Counted from the stretch's first letter, positions 23,522 to 34,624 are shown. The stretch is 64,000 nucleotides of DNA from Breviolum minutum Mf 1.05b.01 (GCA_000507305.1 DF239806.1:62001-126000); one strand, 5' to 3'. Numbers and translations are program-made. The notes: generated by a model from the letters alone, not told the origin.

Positions 23522-23620
23522 TATACCTGGAACCCAAATGACCTCTATTCTTAAAGGTCAACCCTCCAAAACAAGGCCTTTTCCAATCAAAACAAGGGTC
23601 AATTATGGGTTCCAGGTATA
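23522..23620. repeat. Inverted-repeat element with 15-bp perfect ends
   Basis: TATACCTGGAACCCA and TGGGTTCCAGGTATA. The interior (ACCTCTATTCTTAAAGGTCA) also occurs at 18519-18610; a related copy is at 25461-25560. Confidence 0.8.
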
Positions 23621-24315
23621 CGTATATTCAGATTCATATTCTTATATTTATGAGAGGTTTGTCATACACATCTTCGGGAATCGCTCTTTTAAATTCGAGA
23701 ACGTGCTCTCCAGTCTCTTAGGTATTTTTTCTTCCATGCTCGTGATGTGCAAGACAAATTGGATTGTCTCCCATAACAAATTACACATGATTGAAAACTT
23801 TGAATTGAAAAGACTCTCCGATTCCTCTATTTTGTGTGATTGTTTCATGCTCCCAAAAGGAGGGCTCCTTTCCCATCAAAACAAGGGGACCCTCCTTTGG
23901 GTTCTTTGTTAGTAGTTCTTATGGAAAGAAGCCCAAGGGAGCAGTCCTGGAAGGAACAAACACCACCCAAAACTTCAAAAAATCTCCCCGCAATATGTGT
24001 GTCTAAGTGCTTTCGTTTCAAACTCTCTCTCTCTCTTCTTCTTTTCACCCTCCAAAAATACATACAGTACTCACTACATCATCAATGATGCAAAAAAATC
24101 AAAGTCACAATACATCCCCGAAAAATTCACATGTTTCACCCGAAAAAAGGTACTGTACCATATTCAAATCGAAAATCTCATCTTCCATTCCAAACCTCCC
24201 ATTTCTTGGGGTTGGGTTCCAAAAATCCCCGCCCCTTCATTTTTCAACCCCAAAAAATCCTCCATTCTGACGAAACGACCAAACGGACCCACCGTTTCCC
24301 CGAGGTCAAGGCCAC

Positions 24316-24408
24316 CAGGAAGGTATCTCCGACTCCAAGGTACACATTTTGACGCAAGGGAAAGGCTTGCCAGGTACAAATGGCGCGGGTACATGTCGGT
24401 AAGCCACC
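24316..24408 (-). other. Possible Cys-containing exon in a G/C-richer segment
   Basis: Starts after GTGGCTTTCAG and ends before GTGGCCTTG. One frame reads GGLPTCTRAICTWQAFPLRQ, another FVPGKPFPCVKMCTLESEIP. The whole 24250-24540 segment is compositionally coding-like and open in several frames, so the frame is not settled. Confidence 0.3.
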
Positions 24409-25089
24409 CTGAAAGCCACCATCCACCTGGAGCGTTTCTTCAGGGAGCCCGGATCCGATACGGTGGTGGAACGCATGGGAATCCGAATCCACACACCCAA
24501 CGGAATCCAAGGGGTAGAAAAAACCGAATGAACCTCCGAAGAAATGGGAAAAACCAAGGCGTTGTTTCACTTTTTTTTTGGGGGGGGGAGGAGGGAGAGA
24601 AAGTTCAACTTTTTTGTTTGGTTTCTTGTGATTCTTGTGATTTTTGGGTGATTTCCTCAGAAAAATCGGAATGGGTGACATGTCTCTGCCTTTTTTTTGG
24701 TGAATATGAATCGGATGCTGTTTTTCCTATCATTTGTTGTTGAACCTCTTCGCATCAACCCCTCGGTATTCGTTTTCTTTACATGATTTGCTATTTGTTT
24801 CTTTCATTTGGGTTGATGGCTTAACTCGTTAAACAACAGGCACTTCTCCTCCAACCCCCAAAACACGCAGACCACCAACAAATAACATAAATACCAAACA
24901 ACAAACACAAAACCAACCAACACTACCCTCCCTACAACCCTAAACATCATATAGCCCCCCTGAAAATTCCAATGGTTTTTTTTTGGGGGGGGAAATGATT
25001 CAGAATTCACTCCCCTTTCATGTGGCAAAATTTTGGCAGAATCGTTTTTTCAGGGGTCCAGTCCGGCCCACTGAATTTTCAACTCTCAC

Positions 25090-25195
25090 CGAGTTGCACA
25101 ACTCAGTTCTGTAGAGCTTCCCACAAAACCTTCGGCACAAAAGGCCACACAAACCTCCAGCGACGCGACGAGTTCGCGGGAGGGTATGGAGGCTG
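25090..25195 (-). CDS. Sushi-like exon (phase 1-2)
   Basis: 106 bp between ACCGTTCAG and GTGAGAGTT. It encodes ASIPSRELVASLEVCVAFCA, then EGFVGSSTELSCAT. C.VAFCAEGFVGSS.ELSC is a sushi-like pattern. It lies below the stop at 26176, so it belongs to another gene or transcript. Confidence 0.5.
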
Positions 25196-26175
25196 CTGAA
25201 CGGTGACCATCTTGGGGAAGCGTTGAAGGGAGATCCTCCAACCATTTGGGGGTATTTTACGGAATCCTACAACCGTTAGGACACCGACACAAACGCCATG
25301 TCTTGTTGGTATACCATCTTTTGTTTTTTTTAATGGGGGGAAGAAACAAACAAATCTCAAGATTGATTTTTTTTGTGGCGAAAAGAATTGGTGTTTTTAA
25401 AATTGTTGCCGCCTTTGCAACCTATTCTTAAAGGCCTATCTTTCAAGCCTATCATATTCAATACCTGGAACGCCAAGTGTCCTATTTTCTTAGGCAACTT
25501 TACCCCTAAAACCAGCAACTATTGCCTTAAAAATAGGGCACCAACGGCTTTCCAGGTACCATGAATTGTTGGTTCATCTTCGCTTCGCAAAAAATCCCCC
25601 GCAGCACTGATGGTCACCGGGTCACCGGTTTGGAGAAAAAAAACAAAAAACCTCCAACGATCCCAACATCCTGGACAGAAGCTCGCTAAATTCTGGGATC
25701 CTGGATTTCAACATGTACCACTCCCGAAATCAAAAAAAATGTCCCCTGAAAAAGGGAGCCAAAAATTGAAAGGATAAAAATCATCTTCCTAAACCATCCA
25801 TGTTCAGTGGGAAACATGTTGTTAGTTCTTGGGGGATATGTATACCTCTTTCAGCGTTTCCTAGATTTGGCCCTGAAAATCAAAGCCGCCGCCAAACCCT
25901 GGTTTCACCATCACCAAGACTTAGGTCCCTATAGGTATCCCGGATTCTGTGGCAAGGAGGCCGGTGACGATGTGCACGATGAGAAGATGACTTTATATAT
26001 CAATATGGCCTGTAAAATTGTCCCATATAATAATCTTCAGCATTTTCATATATATATGAATAACTTATGTCGATTATAAATTAGTGATGATACTATCACG
26101 AAAATCAACGGATGTTAAAAAAAAAAAAACAACAACACCATTTAAGAACGACACTAAGCAACCCTCGGCCTTTGT

Positions 26176-26273
26176 TCATTTGGCGACGATCTGGTCCAAG
26201 ATCGAACAAACTCGATTGAAGCTGTCCATTGAAAACACATGCTTCAGTGCGAGAAGCACGGTCATCTTCTCCC
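26176..26273 (-). CDS. Candidate terminal host exon 4 with stop codon
   Basis: 98 bp after GGGTTTTAG. It encodes GEKMTVLLALKHVFSMDSFN, then RVCSILDQIVAK and a TGA at 26176-26178. In phase with exon 3. The product is not a family I recognise; it looks like a helical intracellular domain. If real, it is the 3' end of a minus-strand gene. Confidence 0.5.
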
Positions 26274-26362
26274 CTAAAACCCATCATTATGGGAGGATGA
26301 GTTTTTCTTAAATCCCACCAAGACAAGGAAGGTGCCTTTTTTTTCGTTTAGACTGAGCCTAC

Positions 26363-26490
26363 CAAAACATCCGCAACTTGCCGAAAAAGGGACATCCCCA
26401 TGTTCAGCACTGGCCGCCATACCAGATTGAGCGCCCTCGTTTCGCCGGGATTTTTGTTGGCCACAAAAATGGGCACCCTGATTTCGCTCC
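26363..26490 (-). CDS. Candidate host exon 3 of a four-exon 3' gene end (phase 1-0)
   Basis: 128 bp between GTTTCTAG and GTAGGC. It encodes SEIRVPIFVANKNPGETRAL, then NLVWRPVLNMGMSLFRQVAD and VL. It joins in phase on both sides; the following intron is only 89 bp. Confidence 0.55.
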
Positions 26491-26804
26491 CTAGAAACAC
26501 CCAAGGGAAGCAAGTTTTTGGCCCCTGAAAATTCCGATGGTTGGAAGATGAAATGTCCTGTTTGAGATGGCCTACTGACTCAGGGGTTATTTTTAGTTTC
26601 AGGGCGAGCACAATCCCCATCCATTTAAGTAGCTTTTGTGTCAACTAGCGAGTTTTTGTGCTGTGCGTTTTTTTAAATTGTGAATTCTGGCGATGGAAAT
26701 TCAATTTTCAGGATGTTTGAATCAGAACTCACGAAATCTTGAGAAAATCATCTTAATAAAAAAAAAATGACAATNAAAAAAAAATGCAATCTCCCAGTGA
26801 AAAA

Positions 26805-26970
26805 ATAGATATATATATATATATACATATATATATCAATAGAAATATATATATATGCCCATATATGTATATATATATATACACGTATATGTATATAGAT
26901 AAACGGTATATATATATATATGTATATGTATGTATATATATATAAAGATAAACATATATACACATATCCA
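26805..26970. repeat. TA-rich microsatellite
   Basis: Imperfect TA repeats in the intron between exons 27171 and 26490. One unresolved base lies just upstream at 26775. Confidence 0.9.
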
Positions 26971-27040
26971 TCTAATGCCCTCCCATCCCCAACCTTTCAC
27001 ATCACTCAGTCATCACTCCTCCTCAAGAAACAGGAGTTGA

Positions 27041-27138
27041 ATTATATTACCAACCCAAACAATGCATGATTTTCCGAAAAAAACACTCCAACTTTGCCAG
27101 AAGTTTGTATTGTTTGATCCCAAAATAGGTAATTGAGT
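27041..27138. repeat. ATTATATTACCAACCCAAAC dispersed repeat, copy 1
   Basis: The first 20 bp are identical to 47181-47200, and TTTGTATTG(T/C)TTGAT.CC is shared further in. Confidence 0.7.
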
Positions 27139-27170
27139 GACGAGTGATCCCTGGAGAAACCCATCGGAAC

Positions 27171-27318
27171 CCGTTGGTGCTCCCCGACATCTCGGCAGTT
27201 CATCAGGATGGACGTATCCGACCAGGTGATCTCGCATTGCTTCCGAGTCTGGCAGGGACGGCTTGAGTTGGGTGGCGTTTACGGCGTGAACAGCAATGCT
27301 TTCTGTAGGATCATTGGC
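27171..27318 (-). CDS. Candidate host exon 2 of a four-exon 3' gene end (phase 0-1)
   Basis: 148 bp between CACCTTAG and GTTCCGATG. It encodes ANDPTESIAVHAVNATQLKP, then PDSEAMRDHLVGYVHPDELP and so on. It is a clear coding-type segment. It joins in phase to 26490-26363 across a 680-bp intron that holds an AT microsatellite and one unresolved base. Confidence 0.55.
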
Positions 27319-27970
27319 CTAAGGTGATGTATGAATCATCAATAGGAAGGGGTTTTCATGCGCAAAAATGCTTTGGTGTAAAAAAAAATCTTCGATGGAA
27401 GGTGTTGAAAAAAAGATAAATAAGTGGGCACCAAAATATCCACGGCCCAAAAAAAGATGTAAAATGAAAGTAACCGCTGCAAGGTGGGCCCCTCACCAGT
27501 CATAAATGGGAGCTTTTTGCACCCTATCAGTAGGATTATAACCCCAGTGAAACACCATTTATTTTCGGCCATTTATAGGGGGTCGAATTTGCAACCTCAT
27601 TTATAACCGTCTGTGAGGGGGGCCCACTTTTGTACCGATCGCACCGTGATTCTTGCGACCCGACTCTATGGGCTTTTTTAAAAAGCTTCCTTTGCCATCA
27701 CATGACAACTTCAAACTCACTTCTCTCCGTGACTCAAAATATGGAACACTACACCCCTGGGTGTTTCCAAAAATAGGGGGAGTTTACCCCAAAATGGATG
27801 GTTTATTATAATGGAAAACCCTATTTTTTAATGGATGATTTGGGGATATCCCCCTGAAAACCAACAGCTGGGTTACCCAAAAATTGGTGGTTTGGTTCGA
27901 TGTTTCCCCCTCTTCCCAAGGCCGTGGTATTGATTCAGCTGCCAGCCGGAGAAGTTGCTCCGGGGGCTAC

Positions 27971-28030
27971 CTGGGGTGCCTTGTTCCCGCCATATTCGAA
28001 CGATGAACGTTTGAAGTCCCCAAGAACTCT
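27971..28030 (-). CDS. Candidate host exon 1 of a four-exon 3' gene end (phase 0-0)
   Basis: 60 bp between ATTTCTAG and GTAGCCCC. It encodes RVLGDFKRSSFEYGGNKAPQ. It joins in phase to 27318-27171. The plus strand has a competing frame (LIQLPAGEVAPGATWGALFP), so the strand is favoured by phase and splice sites, not proved. Confidence 0.42.
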
Positions 28031-28422
28031 CTAGAAATCATGCACTTTTACCTGGAAACTAGGGTTTTCAATTGAGAAAAATCCCCATTTTTGCCAGAAA
28101 TTCCACTATGCTGTTAGTTGTACCGTACAATAATAACAAGTGGCAACTTCTGCGATTTTCTGCATCGACAGTCACCACCAATTATTACATCATTGAGACT
28201 CTGAGGTCCCGGGGGATCCAAAGTCTAACCTTCACGGGGGCCACTAGTCACTAGTTATTGGTAGGGGGGAGTCATCCCAAAATACCACGGTCCATTTTTT
28301 TTTGAGATGACCACTTCTTATTTGATTCACCACCAACCACCAACCACCAACCACAACAACCTAATTGCTGGTTGAAAAAAGCACTTTTGAAAAACAAACA
28401 CACCATTTTTTGAGGCTTACAC

Positions 28423-28492
28423 CAAGGCACACAAGTGACAGCATCTCCTTGAAAACTGCCCGACGCCAGGCAATTCATGGTCTGCGATGCAC
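28423..28492 (-). CDS. Sushi-like exon, second half of a module (phase 1-2)
   Basis: 70 bp between TTTCTCCACCAG and GTGTAAGC. It encodes ASQTMNCLASGSFQGDAVTC then VP. It closes the module started at 29813. Strong acceptor and donor. Confidence 0.58.
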
Positions 28493-28615
28493 CTGGTGGA
28501 GAAAGCCAGTGCTAAAAGTTGGTTGGTTTTAGCTGGCTCTCCGAACACCAGAAACGTTTCTTTTTGTAAAGAAAACAGCTTTCGCAAAAGTCTTTTTTTG
28601 ACATGTACCAGTACC

Positions 28616-28737
28616 AGATGATTCAAGCCGTGACCCAACTCGATTCCCCCAGTTGGAGGTCACGATTCCAACTTTTGAGTTCGGCTCATGGAATTTCACT
28701 CTCCCCCAAAAAGGTCACGGACTCGCAGAATTGGCGG
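28616..28737. repeat. GATTCAAGCCGTGACC dispersed repeat
   Basis: Shares GATTCAAGCCGTGACCCAAC, AGTTGGAGGTCA and a GAATTG end with copies at 36396, 50565, 59543 and 59829. Confidence 0.65.
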
Positions 28738-28876
28738 GTCGGTCTTTTTGGTTTTTTTTACTAACAGACTTTCACTGCAAAGTCTTTCATCTGTGTTGGC
28801 GAAAGGGTTTTTTTTCCAGCAACTGGCCATCAGTGACACGGTGTTTTTCCAGGCGAACTCGTAAACTCCAAGGCGC

Positions 28877-28901
28877 CGGAAAAACCATAGTTGCACGCAA
28901 C
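28877..28901 (-). CDS. 25-bp micro-exon of the sushi module
   Basis: GTTGCGTGCAACTATGG and eight more bases, preceded by a pyrimidine tract and GGCCAG, followed by a GC donor (GCGCCTTGG). It encodes VACNYGFS plus one base. With its neighbours it reads ESCQVACNYGFSGASQTMNC, the middle of a sushi module. Confidence 0.5.
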
Positions 28902-29707
28902 CTGGCCGAGGTATAACGGTGCAACAACAGGTGCTCCCTGTTGAACATCTTCTGGAAAAATTGAAAAATGGTGGGAAAACCCCTTGGGTTTTAGGCACCC
29001 AGAAAAAAAATCCAACCCCATATAATATATACACCTTTTCTACTGGGCATTGGGTATATATTCTCCCTTTTAAAGGGGCTCCAGCAGGAAGGGTTGAACA
29101 GCTAGTGACCCTCCATCCTAAGGGTTTTCCCACCATTTTCCCTATGATCCTTCAGCTCCAACTATTGATCATTGATCCTGGATATCCAGATCCCAGGTCA
29201 AGGGTGTTTCGCAGATGGGAGAACGGACTCATCTGCACCGAAGTTTTAAAGGGTTTTTCTTGAGGTGGAAAAATCGATATTTACCGGCGGAAAAAAAATA
29301 TCCAAGCAGCAAATCGTTTTTTTTTTCAACTTTCCTACAAAGGTCCGAACGTGTCAAATATTGACTTGAGGGGGATGGTAGTTTTGTTTTCCAAAATCTC
29401 GACTAAAAATCAACTACCCCCCCCCCCCCAATATGTTCCCCGGCCTCCCAAAATAATAATAGTTCCATCAAAACAAAAACACCGACACACATCCTTCCCC
29501 CTCAAAATTGTGTTGTCATGGGAACCTAAGGGGACCCCCCCCCATTGCGACCCTCCCCAAGAAACAAAGGCTCTAGAAGGCCTTTTTTCAGGGAAAACTA
29601 ATGTTAATAGTCCCGTAATAAGGCCGGCCTTACTTCTTGGGGGGGGTGGCTGGCATTCGGGGACGGTGCCCTTAGGTTCCCATGGTGTTGAATCCATCAC
29701 CCTCGGC

Positions 29708-29813
29708 CTGACAGGATTCACCTGCACCAATCGGAAGTCCCTCCGAGTTCGACAGACAATCGGTGAAGTCGGCCCCATCGCTGCTGGGTAGGGATCCAAC
29801 GTAACACTCGGTC
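29708..29813 (-). CDS. Sushi-like exon, first half of a module (phase 2-0)
   Basis: 106 bp between CCGTGAAG and GCCGAGGG, a GC donor. It encodes TECYVGSLPSSDGADFTDCL, then SNSEGLPIGAGESCQ. Joined to the 25-bp exon 28901-28877 and to 28492-28423 it completes one canonical sushi module. A GT donor 14 bp upstream (GTGAATCC) gives the wrong phase, which favours the GC donor. Confidence 0.58.
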
Positions 29814-30388
29814 CTTCACGGCTGCACCCGGGGGCGATAAGAATTCGGTCGGGTTTGTTTGCACCTTTTTTTTAGGCACCCAACAAGTGGGGGAAGTTCT
29901 TGGGAAGCCCAACAATTTCCCCCAAGCAACTGAAATGAAGGAAGAGATCCCTTGTTTCTGCCAAAAAGGGATGGGAACAAACAAATTTCAACCCAAAGAA
30001 TGTGATTTTGTTCGGGATTTTCCCCCAAAATGTTTGAGGAGCAAAACCACAACAAAAACACCACATGTTCCACTGGAGCTACTAGAGTAGCAAAACCCGA
30101 AAAAAATCCAAGTGATGCGAATCTTATCGAATCTATCTTACCAACCCTAAGGAGGCAGCACTTCGCATTTCCAGGATGCAACTGCTCTTGGCGGCCGCTT
30201 GGATTGATACTATATACTTATATTGTAAGTGCAGGTATTCCCACACTAAATTGGTAAAGATGGAAGTAGGTATGATAAGAATAGTTATGACTCATGACAA
30301 AGTTTAAAAGTCCTGAGATTATTCACGACTTTTTAAAAACCCTGCGTACCTAACTGAGTCAAATAATTGGCTGATATACCAACCCCAA

Positions 30389-30508
30389 ATACTGTTAATG
30401 GAAGAAATCCCAAACAACCACCTGGGATGTATAAACCATTGTAAAAAATGGGATGTTTACCTGATATCAACTGGAAACGCTGGATTTCTGAACCATCAGT
30501 CCAGTAGT
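30389..30508. repeat. GTTGATGG-family inverted-repeat element
   Basis: Starts ATACTGTTAATGGAAGAAAT and ends GATTTCTGAACCATCAGT; orientation reversed relative to 3036. Confidence 0.7.
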
Positions 30509-30513
30509 ACCCA

Positions 30514-30557
30514 CTTTTCACAACAAGATGTTGTGCAGCTCCAGGATTGTCGCCATG
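30514..30557 (-). other. Possible micro-exon
   Basis: A long pyrimidine tract (GTGTTTTTTTTTTCGG) and AACGACAG precede ~42 bp that end at GTGAAAAG. The reading frame cannot be decided. Confidence 0.2.
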
Positions 30558-30770
30558 CACCGACTGTCGTTGTTCCAAAAACACCAGGGAAGCCCCGAAA
30601 AAAAAAACACGGAAAAGATCACGTGATATTTCTTGCGGGTCGCGTTTCCAAAGTGTTTTTGTTGGATTCATTTTTCAAAGTTGCCCATATTTTTTTGGGG
30701 GGGAGGGAAAACGGTGAAGTTTTTTGGGGGAATTTTTGGATGTTCTTCATTCGTCACTGGTTTCACGACC

Positions 30771-30872
30771 AAGGCGTTGTTTCCTCGTGCACTCTGGAAG
30801 GATGCCACGAAGAAGCCAATCAGGTCCACAGAAGAAGAGCCTTGGAAGCCGCAAGGTTGGTCAAAGTTACAC
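30771..30872 (-). CDS. Candidate host exon, Cys-rich (phase 0)
   Basis: 102 bp between TTTCTGTAG and GTCGTGAAA. It encodes CNFDQPCGFQGSSSVDLIGF and then FVASFQSARGNNAL. It could be the C-terminal half of a sushi-like module. Phase links to its neighbours are not resolved. Confidence 0.35.
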
Positions 30873-30893
30873 TACAGAAAAAAACTTAACATA

Positions 30894-30990
30894 GGTTGTT
30901 TTAGGGGATGAAAAACTATCCACTTATGTGGGGGGATTATATATAGTAAACCATTCTATATAAGGGTCCATATTAAACAATCGGTATAAT
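30894..30990. repeat. Dispersed repeat, copy 2 of 2
   Basis: See 2085-2191; a TAAACAA-type end and an internal TTATGTGGGG are kept. A third, more divergent end may lie near 60480-60540. Confidence 0.6.
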
Positions 30991-31547
30991 GATTATAAGG
31001 ATCCATAGCCCTGCAAAAATGGTGGTTGAGAGACAACCCTTTCCTTTTGGAAAGGCCTATGTTCAGGTGCTATGTTAGTTTTCGGAAGGTTTTTTTTTCA
31101 GTTAGAAACCTGAGCATGTGTTTTCTTTGTGCGAAATCTAAAAATGTATCCAAGTAGAACCCTCAAGACTCACATGGTCACACGAAGTTTGCTGTATATC
31201 TTATCTTATAGTTATATAAGTGACCTTTTTGGGATAGTGATTTGTGACCCTTTCAAAGGTTGTTGGTGACCTCCAACTAAGGGATCAAAAGGTCACATTG
31301 AATCCGGATCCGGTGAATTGGGACTAATCATCGCCAAAAGAGATGATTTTACATTCCCATTTTCCCTGCGCAAAAAGATCAAGCCCTTCCTATGTACACC
31401 CCCGGAAAATGAACAGTTCGCCCCCTTGAACATATGCCCCAACCCCAAAAGGGAGCCGGAAACTAACAACAAAACCCCCAAAAATTGGGCTTTCAGCAAG
31501 CCAACATGTTTAAACTTCAGGATGGATTTATACCACCCTCCGTTCCA

Positions 31548-31633
31548 GGATCGATGGCGATCGCCTCGCCACTGATATAAGTTTTGATTTCTCATGGCAC
31601 CTTTATCGAAGTGGCGGGACTCGCCATCGATCC
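31548..31633. repeat. Inverted repeat around GGATCGATGGCGA
   Basis: GGATCGATGGCGA...CGCCACT on the left, AGTGGCG...TCGCCATCGATCC on the right. Confidence 0.75.
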
Positions 31634-31912
31634 GTTTCACTACTGCGTAACAAAATTTGAACATTTTCTGAGGTGATTTTCAGTCGCAACAAACAGAGAC
31701 TTCCCCCATGTCTTCCCTACTTGGATGTCCGGTGTCAGGATGGATGGATCAATGGTGAACGGATCAAACAGTGGGTTTTTTTTTAAACCCCCAACCAAAA
31801 AACCCCACTTCTAAGTACAGTAGGTGAACTTACAACCCATTGAATTCCTAAGTGACCATTGATCCTCCAACTGTAAGTGATCCCTCCTTCCGTTTGGATG
31901 TAATTTCCCCAC

Positions 31913-32030
31913 CAAGCTTCGATTCCAGTCCTTCGTACAGCGCGGGACACATGACGAAACAGAATCCACCCGTGGTCGTCTCGTCGCAGGCGCTCGAACT
32001 CAGGGATTCACATTGGAGAGGCTTTACCGA
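31913..32030 (-). CDS. Sushi-like exon (phase 0-1)
   Basis: 118 bp between CGGTTCAG and GTGGGGAAA. It encodes VKPLQCESLSSSACDETTTG and then GFCFVMCPALYEGLESKL. The pattern is C..L..S.C....G.FC.VMCPALYEG. The segment is clearly richer in G/C than the flanks. The next exon in phase was not identified. Confidence 0.5.
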
Positions 32031-32273
32031 CTGAACCGTATGAGATGTGTCCAACAAAGGTAATACTGTAGGTATGTACAAAATACAAGCAAGAACAAAC
32101 CTTGTCTCATCCTGCGGGATGGATTGAAAATTTAGGGAAGATCACAGGAATTTAAACAAAAACAAATGCCAATCGACCTAGGAAAAGTCACAAGAACTTT
32201 GCGCCCAGAAACTCACAGTTTTACATCTCAAAAAAGCCATCCGAAAAAAAAAAACGCAACGCCCGGCAACAAC

Positions 32274-32354
32274 TGTCAGCGACGAGACACTCATAGAAAG
32301 TTGAAACCTCTTCTGCAAAAGTGCATTGCCGTGCCAAACACGTAGGAGCAACAC
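32274..32354 (-). CDS. Sushi-like exon (phase 1-1)
   Basis: Starts after CCATACAG. In phase with 32644 it reads GDPCVAPTCLARQCTFAEE and then VSTFYECLVAD. The closing CxxPTC followed by a new C..E..F.EC segment is what a module border looks like in this gene. The 3' border (GTTGTTGCC) is uncertain. Confidence 0.42.
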
Positions 32355-32643
32355 CTGTATGGATGAGGCCACTTTTGGAAACATCCAAACTGGTCAAGGG
32401 ATGCCATTCCACCAACACCAGCGTATAAAACCCTCTACAAAACCCGGGCAAAAACACCGCAGCATCCACCATATCAAAACGTCCAAACAAAGTCGTCTGT
32501 CCCACCCCCACCTTTCAACCATGAAGTTTACGAAAAGTCACTTTGAAAAGTATGTCTTGTGTCATTTTGTTTCTTTCTTGCGTCTTCCTTGAACATTTCA
32601 GGGGGAGGAATACCTTCACCAAAAACCCACCAAAAACACCCAC

Positions 32644-32733
32644 AAGGGTCGCCTTCGAAAACGCCCTCCTGGTTGCAGAAGTACTGCGAAGTGCCTTCTA
32701 AGGGAGGCACACACGACACGCTACAAGATTGAC
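32644..32733 (-). CDS. Sushi-like exon, second half of a module (phase 1-1)
   Basis: 90 bp, starts GTCAATC after CCGAG, ends before GTGGGTG. It encodes QSCSVSCVPPLEGTSQYFC and then NQEGVFEGDP. It continues in phase from 34315. The next exon, 32354, supplies the following CVAPTC. Confidence 0.55.
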
Positions 32734-33586
32734 CTCGGAAAATCTCGGATTTTGCTCGTCATCCCAGCCGAGTGAGCTGTTGAGACATCACCACAAAAAC
32801 ACAGGTGTGGTACTGTTTTTTTTTGGGGGGAGGTTGGAAATGTATGGTAAAGGTGTGTATATGATGGTTTTTGCACCCAAAGCCAACTAACAAACGCATG
32901 AGACCGGGATATCACATGTGGCTTCAGTTTAAAAAAAAAACACGTGGAATATCCCCGGTGGGCTGCATCTTTTCTTGGTATATAAATTTCTGGAGACCAA
33001 GAGCCCTGCAGGTTGGAGGTTACCATTTCCAACCTTTGATTTCGGGTCACTTAACTTGCCAACTCCCCAAAAAAGGTCACAACAAGCATGCAGATCTTCC
33101 CAAGGTTGAGGATGTTTATCCCCATGGAAAACCCTGGTTTTTGTGGTGAGCTACGGTACGGATTTATGGTTTTCACCTTGCCGTATCTTGTAGCGCTCCT
33201 GGCCGGAAAAGTAAAGGGTCCAAAAATCACCGGATCCTGATATTTCCTAACATAGCTGGAAATTTCCCCCATGTTCAATGGCAAATACATCTTCATTCCA
33301 GGTTAAAATGTTCCGAAGTGTGGTTTTGCTTGCCAAAATGCCTATGTTGAGAGTTTAGAAATCCCTTTCTCAAACAAAAAGGAGTTTTTATAAAAATGAG
33401 TTTTCATGGCTAATCAAACCCCCCTTAGAAATAAGGCTTTCAAAAACGACAGCCTTATTTTCCGGGAAAATGGAACAGGATCAACGTTGCCCCCCCAAAC
33501 CTCGTTGGAACCTCGAGGGCTGACCGAAACGACCAGCCAACAAGCGGAAGGCCCCGAGAAAGGTAAATTGAAAGGCCATGAAAACA

Positions 33587-33617
33587 GGGGGTGAAGTTGT
33601 GATACAACTTCACCCCC
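33587..33617. repeat. Hairpin, 14-bp perfect arms
   Basis: GGGGGTGAAGTTGT, loop GAT, then the exact complement. Confidence 0.85.
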
Positions 33618-33719
33618 CATGAAAATTTCACTGCTTTTTCGGGGCCCAGAAATGGTTGGTTGAAACGACCAAACCCCGGAAATGCTGGCGATTTTTTCGG
33701 CAGCAGAAAAAAACGCTCG

Positions 33720-33812
33720 ACAGTTCGCCCCTAAAAGTGGGTGGTTGGGAATCCATCCTTTCCTTTTGGGGCCCAGCCTATTTTCTGCGAACTGTTAGTT
33801 TTAGGGAGGGTA
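33720..33812. repeat. TACCCTCCCTGAAACTAACA-family element
   Basis: Right end AACTGTTAGTTTTAGGGAGG; left end ACAGTTCGCCCCTAAAA is truncated. Confidence 0.6.
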
Positions 33813-34100
33813 CTTGTTATACATGCCTGTTTTTTTGGTTGGGTTTGCGACCGATAATATCCTTGGAAAAAAACAAGTTCTCCTAAGAGACGTTCAAAAA
33901 CATGTCGTGCTGGTTTGCCAGCGGATAATCTATTTTCTACTCCACGGTTTTATCCGCCCCAAAAGTATCTTGAAACGAATTCCACCTCAAAAAAAACACC
34001 TCCAACCGGAAAACAAAAAAACACCTTGACAAACTTCGCCATCAATGGGCCCCATCTCTTTCAATCCGACGGTTGGCTAATAAAAACAGAGATTCCTGGA

Positions 34101-34171
34101 GTACCCTCCTGGGGACCCAGCCGGCACTTTGGAGTCGATGATTTTCCCTTTCAAGGTTCCCTGGAGGGTAC
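34101..34171. repeat. Inverted repeat with GTACCCTCC ends
   Basis: GTACCCTCCTGGGGACCC against GGTTCCCTGGAGGGTAC. Confidence 0.7.
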
Positions 34172-34314
34172 CCTAAAAAAATGACATCCTAAAAAACTCT
34201 CCATCAACTGCTGCTACACCTGTTTTTTTTTGGCTGTGCTCAACGATGGATGTCTTTTATTGGAGAGGTTTTCTTGTTGGGAGGGAGAAGTTCCAAAATC
34301 GCACGGCTAGGAAC

Positions 34315-34378
34315 CACTGATGAGCCCGGCACAGGCGCTAGTCTCAAAGCCTTCTGGTAAACCTGTCATGCACTCCAC
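34315..34378 (-). CDS. Sushi-like exon, first half of a module (phase 0-1)
   Basis: 64 bp between TTCCTCAG and GTTCCTAG. It encodes VECMTGLPEGFETSACAGLI. Joined to 32733-32644 it gives CAGLISGQSCSVSCVPPLEG, with the Cys spacing of a sushi/CCP-like module. Phases match on both sides (Thr-rich exon before, 32733 after). Confidence 0.55.
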
Positions 34379-34570
34379 CTGAGGAACTCGTCTTGACTTG
34401 GGCGTTTCGAGCCGATTCTGATATCAATGGGAGTTAGAAACCGGAACCCTATGGTTCCGGAAATATTTAAATGGGGTTATTTCTCACCCCTAGAAGTGGA
34501 GTTATCTGCCCAGTTTGCTGGTAGTTTTGAAAATATCTTTCTTTGGCTTGGGATTTCTTGCTTTTTGGAT

Positions 34571-34571
34571 G

Positions 34572-34608
<37 letters not shown>

Positions 34609-34624
34609 GCTGTTGTTGCTGTTG
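34571..34624. repeat. (TTG)n microsatellite
   Basis: About 17 TTG/TGC triplets. Confidence 0.9.

Noticed and set aside
23997..24743. 248-codon plus-strand frame
   Set aside because: Low-complexity Phe/Pro/Lys/Arg/His composition from homopolymers and no domain; several frames are open here at once.
31975..32045. tRNA-like reading on the plus strand (CGCTCGAACTCAGGGATTC)
   Set aside because: No cloverleaf, and the stretch is better explained as the sushi-like exon on the minus strand.
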